From: JBDRFZ01 sp043818395
GTDB taxonomy: Bacteria; Patescibacteriota; Patescibacteriia; 2-12-FULL-60-25
Direction of reading: 5' to 3'
Assembly: GCA_043818395.1 (NCBI GenBank)
Contig: JBDRFZ010000026.1
Location: forward strand, 1 to 64,000
Length of the DNA stretch: 64,000 nt
Shown: piece after piece, positions 17,592-27,046 of the stretch
Layout: each line of letters starts with the position of its first letter
How positions within the stretch are numbered: the first letter of the stretch is position 1
The notes under the pieces: generated by a model
The model's database searches: none
The model's input: only the letters and a program-made list of their open reading frames with translations
What the model was told of the DNA's origin: nothing
Made by a program: the position numbers and the translations under genes

Positions 17592-18638
17592 ATGTTATCA
17601 TCAATCTTTGGTAGATTTTCAAAGGATCTTGGAATAGATTTGGGCACCGCCAATACCCTGGTTTTTGTTAAAGGGAAAGGTGTTGTTATTCAAGAGCCAT
17701 CGGTTGTCGCGGTTAATACGCGCAATAATCAAATTTTGGCCGTGGGCGAGGAAGCGCGAGCCATGATCGGCAAAACGCCGCCGCATATCCTGGTTACCAG
17801 ACCGTTACAACGCGGAATCATTGCAGACTTTGAAGTTACCGAAAAAATGCTACGATATTTCATAGAAAAAATTCATCGGGAAAGTTCAGCCCTGATACCT
17901 CGACCCAGGGTAGTAATCGGCGTACCGCTTGATGTCACGGAAGTCGAACGCAAAGCCGTGGCTGATGCGGTCATGTCAGCCGGAGCGCGTGAGGTTTTTG
18001 TGGTAGAAGAACCGCTGGCGGCTTCGATAGGCATCGGCATGCCAATATCGGATGCTGTCGGAAATATTGTTATTGATTTAGGAGGTGGGACAACTGAAAT
18101 TGCCGTTATATCTTTAAATGGCGTAGTGACGGCAAAGTCTATTCCAATCGCCGGAGATGAGTTGAATAAAAATATTATTCAATACGCTCGTGACGTTTTT
18201 AATCTCTTGGTCGGTGAGAGGGTCGCCGAAGAAGTAAAAATTTCCGCAGGGTCAGCAATCGCACTGACCGAAAGGATAGAGGTTCCGCTCAGGGGACGTG
18301 ATCTGCTTTCGGGTTTGCCGCGCGAAATCCTAATCAATGATTCACAGGTCAGGGAAGCTATTTCAAGATCCATAAAGGCGATTGTGGAGAATATCAAGTC
18401 AATTCTCGAAGTGACGCCGCCGGAACTCGTGGCTGATATTTATCGCCGGGGTATTATTATGTGCGGAGGCGGAGCTCTTTTGCGCGGCATAGATCAGGCT
18501 ATCACGGAAGGTACGGGTTTATCCGTCAAGGTCGCTGATGATGCGCTTACGGCCGTGGTTCGCGGCGCCGGTATGCTTCTAGAGAATCCAAAATTATTGA
18601 TGGAAGTTGCGTTACCGGCGACTGATAGGATGAAATAA
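17592..18638 (+). CDS. mreB: Rod-shape-determining protein MreB
   Basis: 348 residues, typical length. It is a bacterial actin that guides lateral wall synthesis. The phosphate-1 motif DLGTANTLVFV, the middle IDLGGGTTEIAVIS phosphate-2 motif and the C-terminal MCGGGALLRGID adenosine motif are all intact. An N-terminal amphipathic stretch (LSSIFGRFSKDLGID) fits membrane binding. It heads the tightly spaced mreB-mreC-mreD-mrdA set. Confidence 0.97.
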   Translation: MLSSIFGRFSKDLGIDLGTANTLVFVKGKGVVIQEPSVVAVNTRNNQILAVGEEARAMIGKTPPHILVTRPLQRGIIADFEVTEKMLRYFIEKIHRESSALIPRPRVVIGVPLDVTEVERKAVADAVMSAGAREVFVVEEPLAASIGIGMPISDAVGNIVIDLGGGTTEIAVISLNGVVTAKSIPIAGDELNKNIIQYARDVFNLLVGERVAEEVKISAGSAIALTERIEVPLRGRDLLSGLPREILINDSQVREAISRSIKAIVENIKSILEVTPPELVADIYRRGIIMCGGGALLRGIDQAITEGTGLSVKVADDALTAVVRGAGMLLENPKLLMEVALPATDRMK

Positions 18639-18642
18639 ATAT

Positions 18643-19458
18643 ATGCGGAGGAAGATGAATATCGCTTATGCCATGGCTCTGGCTATGGCTGTCTTTACGA
18701 TTTTGTATTTTTCCGGATCATTGAGACCCGTAGAAAACGCGTTCAGATGGATGACTTTACCCGTAGCCAGAGCACTGGCGGCAATCGGTTACGAGGTCGG
18801 AAGCGGCAATGATAAAAATGAAAATCCGGCCGTAATGCAGGAACGAATAAAAGAGCTGGAATCACGTTTATCGATTATTACGGTTGATTATGTAAAGTTG
18901 CGTGCCCTGGAAGAAGAGAACAGGTCGCTTCGAAAAGTTGCGGCTTTCATCAGTAATTCTGAATACGACCATGTCGGTGCGCGCGTCATTGCCAGGTCCA
19001 CGGAACCCAGGGTCGCTACGATTCTGATTGATCGAGGGTCGAAAGACGGTCTTGAATTAGGTATGCCGGTTATTGCTGAAAACGGTATTTTCGTCGGGAA
19101 AATTATTTCGCTCAACGAACGCACTTCCACTGTGCTCCTGGTGTCTGATGAACGCAGCCGTCTGGCCGTATCTTTAGTCGGTGCCAAGGAACTTATCGGT
19201 ATGGTGCAGGGAAACGGTAACAATGTTGCGCGTTTGACCTTCATCCCGCAGACTCTGCCTCTGAAAACCGATGACGTAATCGTCACCGCTGGCACTGAAG
19301 AAAAAGTCCCGGCGAATTTAACGGTCGCTCTGGTCAATAAAGTAGACGGTAAACCAACTGATCCTTTCAAAACAGCCACTCTAGAACCGTTGGCCAGAGT
19401 TGACCAGCTCGATATGGTGTTGGTTTTACGTCCCACCGCGCTTCGCCCGGTCGAATGA
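18643..19458 (+). CDS. mreC: Rod-shape-determining protein MreC
   Basis: 271 residues: one N-terminal transmembrane helix (about 7-25), a coiled coil (about 60-100) and the beta-domain pair characteristic of MreC (ARVIARSTEPRVATILIDRGSKDGLELGMPV). It is a periplasmic/extracytoplasmic scaffold bridging MreB/MreD to penicillin-binding proteins. It begins 4 bp after mreB and overlaps mreD by 4 bp. Confidence 0.93.
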   Translation: MRRKMNIAYAMALAMAVFTILYFSGSLRPVENAFRWMTLPVARALAAIGYEVGSGNDKNENPAVMQERIKELESRLSIITVDYVKLRALEEENRSLRKVAAFISNSEYDHVGARVIARSTEPRVATILIDRGSKDGLELGMPVIAENGIFVGKIISLNERTSTVLLVSDERSRLAVSLVGAKELIGMVQGNGNNVARLTFIPQTLPLKTDDVIVTAGTEEKVPANLTVALVNKVDGKPTDPFKTATLEPLARVDQLDMVLVLRPTALRPVE

Positions 19459-20006
19459 TTTTTATGAATATCAAACGGATCATTTTTTTTGCGATCATGG
19501 GTTTGCTTTTTGGATTGTATGAATCAACGGCCATGACCTTTTTAACGCCGCCGTTTTTTTATTTTCATCCTTTAATTTTAATAATCGTTTTTTTAATCAT
19601 AACGGACAGGGTCAGGGAATCTTATATATTCGCTTTAGCGGCCGGAATAACGCGTGATTTTTACAGTCTCGAAGGGAGTTTGTTTATTTTTATGGAATTA
19701 CCACTTCTTGTTTTTGCGCTTAAGTTTATAGCGGAACGCGTGCTTACCAACCAATCGCTTTATTCCTCTCTTGTTTTGGATTCTTTTGCCCGATTATTTA
19801 ACTGGTTCTGGGTTGCGGCCATTGAGTCGCTGCGGAGTTTATTCGGATCCGCGCCAGGTTTCTTATTGTCGGATTTGTTTGCCGTATGGCCGATTTTTTT
19901 GTTTGACGTTGCTCTATTATGCCTGATTTTCTTTTTTGGTAATTTTGTATTTAAACGTTTCCTTGCTATGCGTTCTTTTTTTAAAGCGCCTAAGGCATAT
20001 GGCTGA
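19455..20006 (+). CDS. mreD: MreD-like membrane protein
   Basis: 183 residues with five to six hydrophobic helices and little else, as expected of MreD. Identification rests on position between mreC and the class B PBP plus topology; sequence conservation in this family is weak. It overlaps both neighbours (ATGA with mreC; 8 bp with mrdA). Confidence 0.8.
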   Translation: MIFMNIKRIIFFAIMGLLFGLYESTAMTFLTPPFFYFHPLILIIVFLIITDRVRESYIFALAAGITRDFYSLEGSLFIFMELPLLVFALKFIAERVLTNQSLYSSLVLDSFARLFNWFWVAAIESLRSLFGSAPGFLLSDLFAVWPIFLFDVALLCLIFFFGNFVFKRFLAMRSFFKAPKAYG

Positions 20007-21927
20007 TCAACCAGAAAATCGATCGCTTTTCGGCTGGGATTCAAAGGGATTGGATTTGGAGGTTGGTTCGAATGAAAAGAACCAATTTCATCATGAAATT
20101 TTATATGAAGATGAGCTCAATAGCTTAAGCGGTCGTCCTGTGTTTTTAGGTCCGGCTTTACCCAAAAGGCGCTACCTGATTATTTTATCGGCAATACTAT
20201 TAGCCGTCAGTGTTCTTCTTGCCAGAGCTTTTTGGATGCAGGCCGTTCAGGGGGATAGTTATCGTCAGCTCGCGGAGCGTAATCGGCTTAGACAGGAACT
20301 TCTTTTGGCTAAACGGGGGATCATCAAAGACAGAAACGGCATAGTTTTGGCTGATAACGTGCCATCATTCGATTTACATGTCATACCGTGGTATTTGCCG
20401 AAAGATGCGGACAGGCGCGATGAGCTGCTCGTTAATATCGGCCGTGAAGTAAATATGACTTTGTCCGACATTTACCGGGTTATAGAATCGGCGTCCGATC
20501 CGACCCAGAATATACTTTTGAAACGAGACATCTCGTATGAAAGTGCGATTGCGGTCCAGGTGTTAATCGGAAATGATCCGTCGGTCCAGGTTGTAACAGG
20601 CAGTAAGCGGCGTTATACGCTTTCTAAAGATATACAAAGCTTGTCGCATATTTTAGGTTACGTGGGCCCCTTGTTTCCTGAAGAATATAAAGAAAAGAAG
20701 GCCGAGTATCTGCAGACCGATTTAATCGGCAAAACCGGTGTTGAATCTTCTTATGAAAATATTTTGCGAGGCAGGCATGGCGATCGAACTTACGAAGTTG
20801 ATGCCCATAATAATATTACATCCAAGCTCGGAGAGAATGCGGCCGAAGATGGGCGGGACCTTGAGCTTTCGATTGATATTGGATTGCAAAAGGTTGCCGA
20901 AGACGCGTTAAAACAAGAAATGGATAAATCTGATCTGAAACGCGGCGCGGTTGTCATAATGGACCCGCGCGACGGTTCGATTTTAGCGCTGGTCTCCTGG
21001 CCGTCATATGACGATAATATTTTTTCCGGCACCGTTTCTTCGACGCTTTACAATGAACTTATTACAAACGAGGAACGCCCGCTTTTACCCAGAGCCTGGG
21101 CGGGCATGTATCCGTCCGGTTCCGCCGTTAAGCCGGTTATCGCTACAGCCGCTTTGGAGGAAGGTGTAATTAAGTCTGATACCACTGTGCTGTCAACAGG
21201 CGGCATCTATATCGGAAATTCATTTTTTCCGGACTGGAAAGTCGGCGGACACGGTCGGATAAACGTCAGAAGCGCCATCGCCTGGTCGGTTAATACGTTT
21301 TTTTACTACATCGGGGGAGGTTACGATTCTTTTATCGGATTGGGAGTCGATCGCTTGTCAGCATGGTTCATGAAATTCGGTTTAGGAAAAAAATCCGGCA
21401 TTGATCTGCCCGGGGAATCCGCGGGTTTTGTGCCAAGCAGGGAATGGAAGGAGAACGTTAAACACGAAAGATGGTATATCGGTGATACTTATAACCTTTC
21501 CATAGGCCAGGGCGATCTTTTGGTTACACCGCTTCAGGTGGCCGGGTTTACATCTGCGGTCGCAAACGGCGGCGAGCTGTTTGTGCCGCATGTGAGTTTG
21601 AACTATGTTCAAGATCCGAATGATGAGACGGATTTAAAAATAAATCAAACCAATCTTAACGTGGTCAGAGCGGGAATGAGGGAAACTGTGACCTACGGGT
21701 CAGGCAGGGCATTGGCTTCTTTATCCGTCCCGGTTGCCGGAAAAACCGGTACCGCACAATGGCGAAACGATAAACCCAACCACGCCTGGTTTACCTGTTT
21801 TGCGCCATACGAAAAACCCGAAATCGTGGTTACGGTTTTACTGGAAGAGGGAGTAGAAGGTTCCTCTGTCGCGGTTCCGGTTGCTAAAAAGATTTTAGAG
21901 ACCTGGGCTATGAGTTACAGGAAATAA
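19999..21927 (+). CDS. mrdA: Penicillin-binding protein 2 (class B transpeptidase)
   Basis: 642 residues from the ATG at 19999; an in-frame start at 19936 would lie deep in mreD. There is a short cytoplasmic tail, one transmembrane helix at about 55-78, a PBP dimerisation domain, and then the transpeptidase domain. Active-site motifs are SGSAVKP (SxxK), SVNTF (SxN) and GKTGTAQW (KTG). It makes the peptidoglycan cross-links during elongation, with MreBCD. Confidence 0.95.
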   Translation: MADQPENRSLFGWDSKGLDLEVGSNEKNQFHHEILYEDELNSLSGRPVFLGPALPKRRYLIILSAILLAVSVLLARAFWMQAVQGDSYRQLAERNRLRQELLLAKRGIIKDRNGIVLADNVPSFDLHVIPWYLPKDADRRDELLVNIGREVNMTLSDIYRVIESASDPTQNILLKRDISYESAIAVQVLIGNDPSVQVVTGSKRRYTLSKDIQSLSHILGYVGPLFPEEYKEKKAEYLQTDLIGKTGVESSYENILRGRHGDRTYEVDAHNNITSKLGENAAEDGRDLELSIDIGLQKVAEDALKQEMDKSDLKRGAVVIMDPRDGSILALVSWPSYDDNIFSGTVSSTLYNELITNEERPLLPRAWAGMYPSGSAVKPVIATAALEEGVIKSDTTVLSTGGIYIGNSFFPDWKVGGHGRINVRSAIAWSVNTFFYYIGGGYDSFIGLGVDRLSAWFMKFGLGKKSGIDLPGESAGFVPSREWKENVKHERWYIGDTYNLSIGQGDLLVTPLQVAGFTSAVANGGELFVPHVSLNYVQDPNDETDLKINQTNLNVVRAGMRETVTYGSGRALASLSVPVAGKTGTAQWRNDKPNHAWFTCFAPYEKPEIVVTVLLEEGVEGSSVAVPVAKKILETWAMSYRK

Positions 21928-21987
21928 CTTCCCATGTATTCATTTACCGTGAATATCAACTCGTGTAAACTTTAAGATAACCTAGTT

Positions 21988-22662
21988 ATGCGATTTACAA
22001 ATCCAAATCAATTTGAAAAAATGAGGCGGTTGGAAGGTCTGCAAAATCCGGAGGATATTTGGGATAAAAAAACATTTGATGATATTAAACGGGAAATAGG
22101 ACAATTTTCTCCTAACACGAAAGAATTGATATCCGAAGAAGAGCCTGCCTCCGAGATAAAAAGATGCCTCGAAAAAACCCGGGCATTTTGTACCAACTTA
22201 TCCGAAGATTATAAAAAGACTTTTTTGTCCCTTCTGGAGCAATATAGAAAGGAACGTCGCCAGATATCTCAAAAAATCGTTGACTATCTATTGGAAAAAG
22301 AATTCATCCTTCCTACTTTTGTAATAGCCGACAGGGAAAGCGCAAAATCGTTATTGGAAGAATACGGATTTGGCGGAGATATTGGCGAACGGGATTTATT
22401 GCTGGTATTTCAGTTACCCAAACCCCTGGCTCATTTTTGGTGGAAAGGCGGAGCCGATTCCTGGGGAGATGCGGCCGTGGATGTAAAAGATCAGGCAATA
22501 GAATGGGGGCATTTTTATCGGGAACTTATGCCGGTTGTTTGGGAAATGCAGGGGTATTATGAAAATGAGACAGGTTTGGATTTTTATAGAATAAATGATA
22601 TCGGGGTACATGACCCGAAAAAATATTATTATATTTGGGAAATATCTGAGCGGGAAAATTAA
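21988..22662 (+). CDS. Hypothetical protein, soluble
   Basis: 224 residues, not recognised. The first half is charged and helical (likely coiled-coil at about 60-105). The second half is rich in Trp, Tyr and Gly (HFWWKGGADSWGDAAVDVKDQAIEWGHFYREL). No signal peptide or membrane segment. It lies 60 bp after mrdA. The next gene is convergent, with a terminator between them. Confidence 0.6.
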   Translation: MRFTNPNQFEKMRRLEGLQNPEDIWDKKTFDDIKREIGQFSPNTKELISEEEPASEIKRCLEKTRAFCTNLSEDYKKTFLSLLEQYRKERRQISQKIVDYLLEKEFILPTFVIADRESAKSLLEEYGFGGDIGERDLLLVFQLPKPLAHFWWKGGADSWGDAAVDVKDQAIEWGHFYRELMPVVWEMQGYYENETGLDFYRINDIGVHDPKKYYYIWEISEREN

Positions 22663-22695
22663 AAAAAAGAACCTGTTTGCGAAATGCGAACAGGT
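22660..22695 (-). terminator. Intrinsic terminator for the 86-aa gene
   Basis: Arms 22671-22680 and 22686-22695 form a 10-bp stem (one G-T pair) around a 5-nt loop. Read on the minus strand it is followed by a run of eight T. No T-run on the + strand. Confidence 0.75.
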
Positions 22696-22711
22696 CATCG
22701 TACGAAGGAGG

Positions 22712-22972
22712 CTAGCGTCGAGGGTCGTGTATATCGATAAGCAATGCCCTCATTTCCTCCAGGGCAGACAGTGCCTTTTGACCTAGAACGGTTTCTTTGG
22801 ATAGCTTGTGGGCAAGCTCCGGGTCATCGAGACCCTGCTCCTCCATGACGGCGTCGCCGACGGCCCTTATGAGCCCATGGAGCTTTTTGGTAAACTCAGT
22901 AGTCGCTCCGTAAAGCTTGATACTGGTTAGGAAATGAGCAGATAAATCGTAAACGTCTTTCAGCGTCGCCAT
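22712..22972 (-). CDS. Small helical protein of unknown function
   Basis: 86 residues, all-helical by appearance, slightly acidic, no membrane segment, no family recognised. It forms a complete one-gene transcription unit. There is a promoter at 23019-23047, a leader containing an 8-bp inverted repeat, AAGGAG about 6 bp before the ATG, and a strong terminator just past the stop. This arrangement supports it being a real, well-expressed gene. Confidence 0.7.
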   Translation of the reverse strand: MATLKDVYDLSAHFLTSIKLYGATTEFTKKLHGLIRAVGDAVMEEQGLDDPELAHKLSKETVLGQKALSALEEMRALLIDIHDPRR

Positions 22973-22989
22973 AGTATCTCCTTAATTTC

Positions 22990-23047
22990 GTTCAAACTTT
23001 TCTGGGTTTGAACAATATTATTTAACTTATTTTTACTCTTTAGTCAA
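22990..23047 (-). promoter_or_regulatory. Promoter and leader hairpin of the 86-aa gene
   Basis: On the minus strand, TTGACT (23042-23047) and TAAATA (23019-23024) are 17 bp apart. GTTTGAAC (23006-23013) and GTTCAAAC (22990-22997) are perfect 8-bp inverted arms in the untranslated leader or overlapping the start of transcription. This could be an operator or an RNA hairpin. Confidence 0.6.
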
Positions 23048-23130
23048 GATTTAAACATGAGTCCCGAACGAAGTTACGTGGTTCAATTTAGTAAGCAAAG
23101 TCTGCGCAACTTACTTGCAAATAATTCAGT

Positions 23131-23159
23131 TTGACATCCTGATTGGTATGATTTACATT
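23131..23159 (+). promoter_or_regulatory. Sigma-70 type promoter of greA
   Basis: TTGACA at 23131, 17-bp spacer, TACATT at 23154. The expected transcription start is about 50 bp before the greA ATG. Confidence 0.6.
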
Positions 23160-23218
23160 GATTTAATAAACACTAAGCGCGTAGTCTGGAATAGATGCGC
23201 GTTTTCAAGGTTATAAAT

Positions 23219-23683
23219 ATGGCCGACAAAATCACATATATCAGCAGTGAGGGTCTTGAGAAGCTCAAGGCTGAATTGAAGTATTTAAAATCCGTCAGGC
23301 GCCGTGAGCTGGCCGACAAAATCGATTCCGCCAAAGCTCTGGGCGATCTTTCGGAGAACGCTGAATATCATGAAGCAAAGAATGACATGGCTTTTTTGGA
23401 GGGGCGCGTCATGGAACTCGAAGACATGCTGAAAAATGTTTCTATTATTCCGGAAGGTACAACCGGTGGCGTGGTTCATATTGGTTCGACTGTGGAAATA
23501 GAGCATGATGGCAAGCGCAAATCTTATAAAATCGTCGGTAGTAACGAGGCGGATCCGGTTGCAGGATTGATCTCCAACGAGTCTCCCATGGGAAACGCAT
23601 TTATAGGTCATGGCGTCGATGAAACAGTCACGGTAGAAACTCCGGCTGGCGCGACGGCTTATAAAATTATCTCCATCAGCTGA
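23219..23683 (+). CDS. greA: Transcription elongation factor GreA
   Basis: 154 residues from the ATG at 23219; an earlier in-frame ATG at 23195 adds a non-conserved tail. The N-terminal coiled coil carries the acidic tip (GDLSENAEYHEAKNDM), followed by the C-terminal FKBP-like domain (GSTVEIEHDGKRKSYKIVGSNEADP...SPMGNAFIGHGVDETV). It rescues backtracked RNA polymerase by stimulating transcript cleavage. It has its own promoter. Confidence 0.97.
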   Translation: MADKITYISSEGLEKLKAELKYLKSVRRRELADKIDSAKALGDLSENAEYHEAKNDMAFLEGRVMELEDMLKNVSIIPEGTTGGVVHIGSTVEIEHDGKRKSYKIVGSNEADPVAGLISNESPMGNAFIGHGVDETVTVETPAGATAYKIISIS

Positions 23684-23789
23684 ACCGAAATCATTTTAAC
23701 CCTCCTGAGCGTTTAACTAGCAGGGGAGCTCTTGACCTTTTAGATTGACGATATGATAACAAGCGTATACCCTCGCACGCAGATGATAT

Positions 23790-25271
23790 ATGAATGATGA
23801 AGCCGCTGTCCGGCGCGAAAAATTGGACGCGCTGCAAAAATCCGGTACGAATAGCTACCCGAGTACGGTCAAAAGAACCGCGAATATTGGCGAAGCTGTA
23901 AACAAGTTCGACGAGTGGCAAAAGCAACAAAAAAAGATAACTTTATGCGGCAGGATCATGACGACCAGGGGACATGGCGGATTGTCATTTGCCGACCTGA
24001 AAGATTCAAGCGGAAAAATCCAGCTGCTTTTCAAGCAGGATAATCTTGATGATAAACAGTTCGAATTTTTTCACGATCTGATCGATCCCGCGGATTTTAT
24101 CGAGGCAACCGGTACGCTGTTTCAAACCAAAACCGGTGAGAAGACTTTGACCGTCACCGAATGGAAGATTCTTGATAAGGCGTTGTTGCCGCTGCCGGAT
24201 AAATTTCATGGTTTAAATGATATCGAGTTGAGATACCGAAAACGCGAACTTGATCTGATCGCCAATCCGGAAGTCAGAGAAGTGTTCCGCAAGCGCAGTC
24301 TGATCATTCGAACTTTGCGCGAGGTTCTTGACCGCGAAGGTTTTGAAGAAGTCGAAACTCCCATTCTGCAACCGATTCCGGGTGGCGCATCGGCCAAGCC
24401 GTTTATCACGCATCACAACGCGCTGGATATTGATTTGTATCTAAGGATCGCGCCGGAGTTGTATTTAAAACGGTTGATCGTAGGCGGTTATGAGAAAGTA
24501 TACGAAATAGGCCGGCAATTCAGGAATGAAGGGATTGACTGGTCACATAATCCTGAATTTACGTCTTTGGAATTTTATTGGGCTTTTCAGGATTACCATG
24601 GATTAATGGATTTTACGGAGAAACTTTTAAACGAGGTGATTAAAAAAGTTAATAACAATAATCCGATTGTTTATTTTCGAGATCAGCAAATAGATTTTAC
24701 GCCACCCTGGCCGCGAAAAAAGTTCAAATCAGCCGTTAAGGATGCTTGCGGTATAGATATAACGACGGTGGGCGAGAATGAGCTTAAAGCAGCCATGAAG
24801 GACATGGGAATAAAGATGGATTATGCCAAAGCCAATCTTGGAAATTTGTATGACGAGTTGTATAAAGAAACGGTCCGCAAAACACAGGTCCGGCCTCTTT
24901 TTGTTTACGATTACCCCATGGAGATGGAACCTCTCGCCAAGCGCTGCGAAGATGATCCGAAATTCGTACAGCGTTTTCAGCTTCTGGCCGGAGGTCTTGA
25001 GTTGCTGAAAGCTTATTCTGAATTGAATGACCCGATAGACCAGCTCGCCAGATTCAAAAAACAGCAGGAGTTGCGTGAATCGGGCGATGAGGAGGCTCAT
25101 ATGATCGACATGTCCTTCATAGAGGCTCTGGAGCACGGTCTGCCGCCTACGGCAGGATGGGGGATGGGTATTGATCGTTTAACCATGATGTTGACTGACG
25201 AACCAAGCGTCAAGGATGTAATACTTTTTCCGACCCTGCGTCCGGAGAATATCGACAACCACACTTTCTAA
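23790..25271 (+). CDS. lysS: Lysyl-tRNA synthetase, class II
   Basis: 493 residues, normal length. An N-terminal OB-fold anticodon-binding domain (CGRIMTTRGHGGLSFADLKDSSGKIQLLF) is followed by the class II catalytic core. That core has motif 2 (GRQFRNEGIDWSHNPEFTSLEFYWA) and motif 3 (GWGMGIDRLTMMLTDEPSVKDVILFPTLR). It charges tRNA-Lys. It is followed 11 bp later by a cytidylyltransferase gene. Confidence 0.97.
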   Translation: MNDEAAVRREKLDALQKSGTNSYPSTVKRTANIGEAVNKFDEWQKQQKKITLCGRIMTTRGHGGLSFADLKDSSGKIQLLFKQDNLDDKQFEFFHDLIDPADFIEATGTLFQTKTGEKTLTVTEWKILDKALLPLPDKFHGLNDIELRYRKRELDLIANPEVREVFRKRSLIIRTLREVLDREGFEEVETPILQPIPGGASAKPFITHHNALDIDLYLRIAPELYLKRLIVGGYEKVYEIGRQFRNEGIDWSHNPEFTSLEFYWAFQDYHGLMDFTEKLLNEVIKKVNNNNPIVYFRDQQIDFTPPWPRKKFKSAVKDACGIDITTVGENELKAAMKDMGIKMDYAKANLGNLYDELYKETVRKTQVRPLFVYDYPMEMEPLAKRCEDDPKFVQRFQLLAGGLELLKAYSELNDPIDQLARFKKQQELRESGDEEAHMIDMSFIEALEHGLPPTAGWGMGIDRLTMMLTDEPSVKDVILFPTLRPENIDNHTF

Positions 25272-25282
25272 AAATTGAAGTT

Positions 25283-25747
25283 ATGAAAAAAATCGCCATC
25301 TGTTTCGGAACTTTTGACGGCCTGCATCAAGGTCATGAGGATTATTTTCGTCAGGCAAAAGAATTAGCCGATGAAATCATAGTGATAATAGCCCGTGATG
25401 CAACTGTGGTGGACGTCAAAGGCAATCTACCGAGTACAAATGAAAAAGAAAGACTCCTGGCCGTGTCCGAGCATCCCATGGTTGATGATGCAAGACTCGG
25501 ATACCACGATGACAAATATCGCGTGCTCGAAGAAATAAGGCCGGATATCATCTGTCTTGGTTATGACCAGGAGGCGTTTACCGAAAATCTTGATGCAGAA
25601 ATGGCGCGGCGCGGTTTATCCGCATCGATCATACGCTGTCATCCGTATTATCCGGACACCTTCAAATCCTCGTTACTACGCGGAATGCGCGAGGAAGAAG
25701 AGACTCTGGCCGAGGCAGAGTACGAAGAAAACGGATTGCCTATATAA
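25283..25747 (+). CDS. Cytidylyltransferase-like nucleotidyltransferase
   Basis: 154 residues. FGTFDGLHQGHEDYFRQAKELAD is the G-T-F-D-x-x-H-x-G-H nucleotide-binding signature of the glycerol-3-phosphate cytidylyltransferase / archaeal-type FAD synthetase family. The companion S/T-x-x-S/R region near the C-terminus is SSLLR. Substrate could be glycerol-3-phosphate, FMN or phosphopantetheine; the sequence alone does not decide. Compact, single domain. It lies in the lysS-serS run. Confidence 0.8.
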   Translation: MKKIAICFGTFDGLHQGHEDYFRQAKELADEIIVIIARDATVVDVKGNLPSTNEKERLLAVSEHPMVDDARLGYHDDKYRVLEEIRPDIICLGYDQEAFTENLDAEMARRGLSASIIRCHPYYPDTFKSSLLRGMREEEETLAEAEYEENGLPI

Positions 25748-25777
25748 TTTCATCAGGATTTTTAAATTGCCAAAAAT

Positions 25778-27046
25778 ATGCTGGATCCAAAATACGTACG
25801 CGAGCATGCGGATGATATAAAAGCTAATTGCGAGAAGCGGCAGGTTGGGGCAGATGTTGATTCCTGGATCAGGCTTGATCAAAAGCGTCTCGCTTTATTA
25901 AAAGAAACAGAAGCGTTGCGTGGCGAGCGCAACCAGGTGGCTTTAAAGATGAAGTCCGCTTCGGATAATGAAAAGGAGTCGCTGGTCAGCAGGGGCAGGG
26001 CTTTAAAAGAAGAAGTAGCCTCAAAGGAGGAAGAGTTACAAGCCGTAGAAGTAGAGTGGCGTAATTCGCTATTAACCCTGCCTAATCTTACACATCCGGA
26101 TACGCCGGTCGGTAAAACCGATGAAGATAACTTGGAGATAAAAAAAGTTGGTGAGATAAATAAACTGGATGAACCGAAGGATCATCTTAATCTGGTGGAA
26201 AAACTAGATCTGGTTGATTTTGCGCGCGGCACTAAAGTCGCCGGCGCTAAATTTTATTTTTTAAAAAATAAACTCGCTTTGCTGGATTGGGCTCTTTTGC
26301 GTTACGCCATAGATTTTATGGTGCGTGAAGGTTTTTCGTTTATTACGACGCCGGATGTAGCCAAGGAGGAAGTACTCATTGGCAAGGGGTTTTTACCGCG
26401 AGGTCCTGAACAGCAGGTCTATTATATTGAAGGCCAGGATTTGGCACTTATCGGTACTTCAGAGATTACGGTATTAGGTTACTACATGAATGAGGTTCTA
26501 CCGGCCGATGAACTGCCTAAAAAATACGTAGCTTTTTCGCATTGTTTCCGCACAGAGGCCGGTTCTTACGGACGCGAATCATATGGTCTGTATCGCGTCC
26601 ATCAATTCAATAAAGTTGAGATGTTTGCCTTTGCCAAACCGGAACAGTCGGAAGCTATACATATCGAATTCTTAAATCACGAAGAAAGGTTTTGGCAGAG
26701 TCTCGGCATACCATACCGAGTGGTAGATTGTTGTTCCGGTGATTTGAGCGGTTCTGATTATCGTCGCTACGATATTGAGGCTTGGATGTGTGGCAGAAAC
26801 GAGGGTAAAGGAGGGTGGGGTGAAGTTACGTCAACATCGAATTGTTTGGATTATCAATCACGTGGTTTAAATATTAAGCAGTCGTCAGCTGATGAAGGCA
26901 GGGGATATATCCATACTTTAAACGGAACCGTGGTTGCAACGCCGCGCGCCCTTATCGCTATTTTGGAAAATTGCCAACAGGCTGACGGTACCATAAAAAT
27001 TCCCAGCGCATTGGTACCTTACTGCGGTTTTGATACTATTGGGTAA
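25778..27046 (+). CDS. serS: Seryl-tRNA synthetase
   Basis: 422 residues. There is a long N-terminal antiparallel coiled coil (about 30-100) that grips the tRNA-Ser variable arm. The class II core follows with motif 2 (FSHCFRTEAGSYGRESYGLYRVHQFNKVEMF) and motif 3 (GTVVATPRALIAILEN). The stop overlaps the alr start (TAATG). Confidence 0.97.
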   Translation: MLDPKYVREHADDIKANCEKRQVGADVDSWIRLDQKRLALLKETEALRGERNQVALKMKSASDNEKESLVSRGRALKEEVASKEEELQAVEVEWRNSLLTLPNLTHPDTPVGKTDEDNLEIKKVGEINKLDEPKDHLNLVEKLDLVDFARGTKVAGAKFYFLKNKLALLDWALLRYAIDFMVREGFSFITTPDVAKEEVLIGKGFLPRGPEQQVYYIEGQDLALIGTSEITVLGYYMNEVLPADELPKKYVAFSHCFRTEAGSYGRESYGLYRVHQFNKVEMFAFAKPEQSEAIHIEFLNHEERFWQSLGIPYRVVDCCSGDLSGSDYRRYDIEAWMCGRNEGKGGWGEVTSTSNCLDYQSRGLNIKQSSADEGRGYIHTLNGTVVATPRALIAILENCQQADGTIKIPSALVPYCGFDTIG

